In this document: in pieces, positions 62,383 through 64,000 of the stretch
How the letters are laid out: every line of letters begins with the position of its first letter
Position numbering within the stretch: the first letter of the stretch is position 1
Assembly (NCBI RefSeq): GCF_910592395.1
Contig: NC_088311.1
Location: forward strand, 1,614,501 to 1,678,500
DNA: 64,000 bases
Direction: 5' to 3'
Source of the DNA: Lineus longissimus
Taxonomy: Eukaryota; Nemertea; Pilidiophora; Heteronemertea; Lineidae
The notes under the pieces: generated by a model
What the model was told of the DNA's origin: nothing
Database searches by the model: none
The model's input: only the letters and a program-made list of their open reading frames with translations
Program-made: the position numbers and the translations under genes

Positions 62383-63866
62383 CTACAAGAGAATTTTATA
62401 CTTTTCTGCCCTTGGTACCCGATTTATCACCAAACGGCCATCATAACTTAACGAAGCAAAGAGCCAGGGATCTGTCGATGACCATTCTGCTGCATACACA
62501 CTGTCCTCATGCTCTTCATATGTGCTGATTACACCATCCTGAGACCTGGAATAGAATGGAATGCAACAAACGTAAACATCTGGTATATTTGTGGTCCTTT
62601 CATGTGGAGGTGCCCCGCAATGAAGAAATAAGAAAACTGCAATTCGAGCACTGTCTCCCTACAGGAAGCACAGTGTCAGCAACTTTCACAGCCAGAACTC
62701 AACTTGTTATCAGAGGAATAAAGTAGCATGAGTCAGAATGCAACAGGATTCAACCTTATAAATCTGTGCTTAACAGACAGTGAAACTCACTTTTCCTTTG
62801 GCGGTTGTTCTTCATCATCACTCCCCTCCTCATCTTCCATCAGATGACCAAATGGTTCAGATGATATTGACACAGCGTTTGTCAAAATAACTCGACTGTC
62901 ACTACTAGAGGTCAGCACCAGCTGGTCATGGAAGTGATTATATCGTATACTCCACACCCTTCAAGAAAAAGATGAAATACACAATAAGAAACCTCCACAT
63001 ACAGTTAAAATATCAAGGTCCCTATTGGTTTGCATTACAGAGAACTAAGGACGCAATCTTTTCGAATTGCCTTACACTGTTTTACAAAAGGATGGAAGGA
63101 TTGAATTGATAACTAATTTGATAGGATTATCTCTTGACAAAGAGGAGCCATATTATTCCCATGTAATGAAAGAAGCCAAATGTTATCAAGATAATCTCGA
63201 ATCAATCAATCTTTGTGACCTACTTACCAGTGTGAGTGATCAGACAGCACCTTGACTGGCTCTGTTGGATTTCGGATATCCCAGAACTTTGACTTACAAT
63301 CATCACCGCAACTTGCCAGGTAATATTGTTTGTTGGGATTAAAGTCCAGATCTCGTACCAATTGACCATGAGCATTTTCAATTGTCCAAACCTGCCTAAA
63401 GATAAAAGCATTGTTAACTTGTCAAGACTAGAGTTGTGACCATTTCAATTAATGACGGGAGGAGAACCTCTCTCCTTAAGACTCCGCAACACTCCATTTG
63501 GTCATTTTCATTCAAGTTCTTCATTGTAATCAGGACACCCCTCTATTCAGGACAGTACTTTTCAGTCTCAAGGAGTTCTGCTCTTTTCCTGATACATTGT
63601 TGAAAAAGAAAGCCAATTCTAAGACACTGATGTATTCCATTGCAAGACAGGTCCAACAACGCTGAAAGTCTTGATGACTCCCGACTGACTTTACAGTAGA
63701 CAGAAGTGGCAAAATGCTTGTCTACTTACTTCATTGTCCTGATGTCCCATCCTCTGATGTATGTGTCATTGGCAGTAGCTATTTGTGTCGAGTTGTGATG
63801 AGGGTTCCATCGTCCAGAGGAGAACTTAGGTTGTCCTTTTCCTTCCAAAGCTGTGGAGCTTGAGAG
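62383..63866 (-). CDS. EIPR1: EIPR1 (EARP-interacting WD40 protein), C-terminal half
   Basis: Four exons in the window: 63866-63730, 63395-63228, 62958-62791, 62545-62383, with consistent phases and about 211 residues to the TAG. WD repeats are visible: [69 protein letters not shown]. After an acidic insert ([17 protein letters not shown]) the protein ends [37 protein letters not shown]. This matches vertebrate EIPR1 (TSSC1), which binds the EARP and GARP tethering complexes in endosome recycling and dense-core vesicle biogenesis. The N-terminal half lies beyond the right edge. It is convergent with the KLF gene. Confidence 0.95.
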
Positions 63867-64000
63867 CTGGAACAATACAAAATCAACGTGAATATATGTC
63901 CACAAACAAAATTATTACACATTTTTTCCCCAGGCATACTATTGTTCTGTTGGCAGTTAACTTCAAGATATTATTGAAGATCTGTTTGGAGGTTAAGTTT

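Noticed and set aside
1-64000. CRISPR arrays, operons, bacterial ribosome sites
   Set aside because: The window is intron-rich animal DNA. Its tandem arrays lack the repeat-spacer structure of CRISPR.

Overview
The window is nuclear DNA of an animal: AT-rich, with short exons, GT-AG introns, a Pol III tRNA gene, MITEs, a tRNA-derived SINE and minisatellites. Gene content (LAP-family LRR protein, CHCHD7, a PR-domain/PLAG-type zinc finger gene, a VLDLR-like receptor, a KLF10/11-like factor, EIPR1) is bilaterian. Intron density and the SINE type suggest a marine invertebrate, perhaps a lophotrochozoan. The phylum is inference and cannot be fixed from this sequence.

Layout. 1-17170 (minus): 5' part of an Erbin/LRRC7-like LAP gene with nine coding exons in the window, a 7.2-kb first intron and a probable 5'UTR exon near 17.1 kb. 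Its 4.1-kb second coding-region intron holds an intronless rhodopsin-like GPCR gene (6003-7064, same strand) and a SINE. 17615-18733 (minus): three-exon CHCHD7 (COX23-like) gene. 19245-24768 (plus): a six-exon gene encoding a zinc knuckle, a PR/SET domain and then seven PLAG1-type zinc fingers, head-to-head with CHCHD7. 24.87-25.91 kb: minisatellite. 26.2-26.6 kb: PIF/Harbinger-like MITE. 26837-26909: tRNA-Arg(ACG). 27-31.6 kb: no gene recognised, several dispersed repeats. 31713-46701 (plus): 14-exon LDLR/VLDLR-type receptor with eight LA modules and a long 3'UTR. 46.7-51.2 kb: no gene recognised. 51278-53030 (minus): a small LRR gene with one coding exon. 55.28-56.5 kb: two adjacent satellites separated by a TA microsatellite. 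58104-61521 (plus): KLF10/11-like gene with a Sin3-interaction-like motif. 62383-63866 (minus): 3' half of EIPR1, entering from beyond the right edge.

The most notable locus is the PR-domain/PLAG gene. Its finger array has the number, order and linker signatures of vertebrate PLAG1, but PLAG1 has no PR domain, while the N-terminal half resembles PRDM10/PRDM15. Its divergent neighbour is CHCHD7, the same head-to-head neighbour that PLAG1 has in human, which independently supports PLAG orthology. The simplest reading is an ancestral PRDM-PLAG architecture whose PR half was lost on the vertebrate line, or a fusion at the PLAG locus in this lineage.

Genes were modelled by hand from reading frames, splice sites and phase matching. 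Every internal junction reported joins in frame. No alignment or expression data were available.
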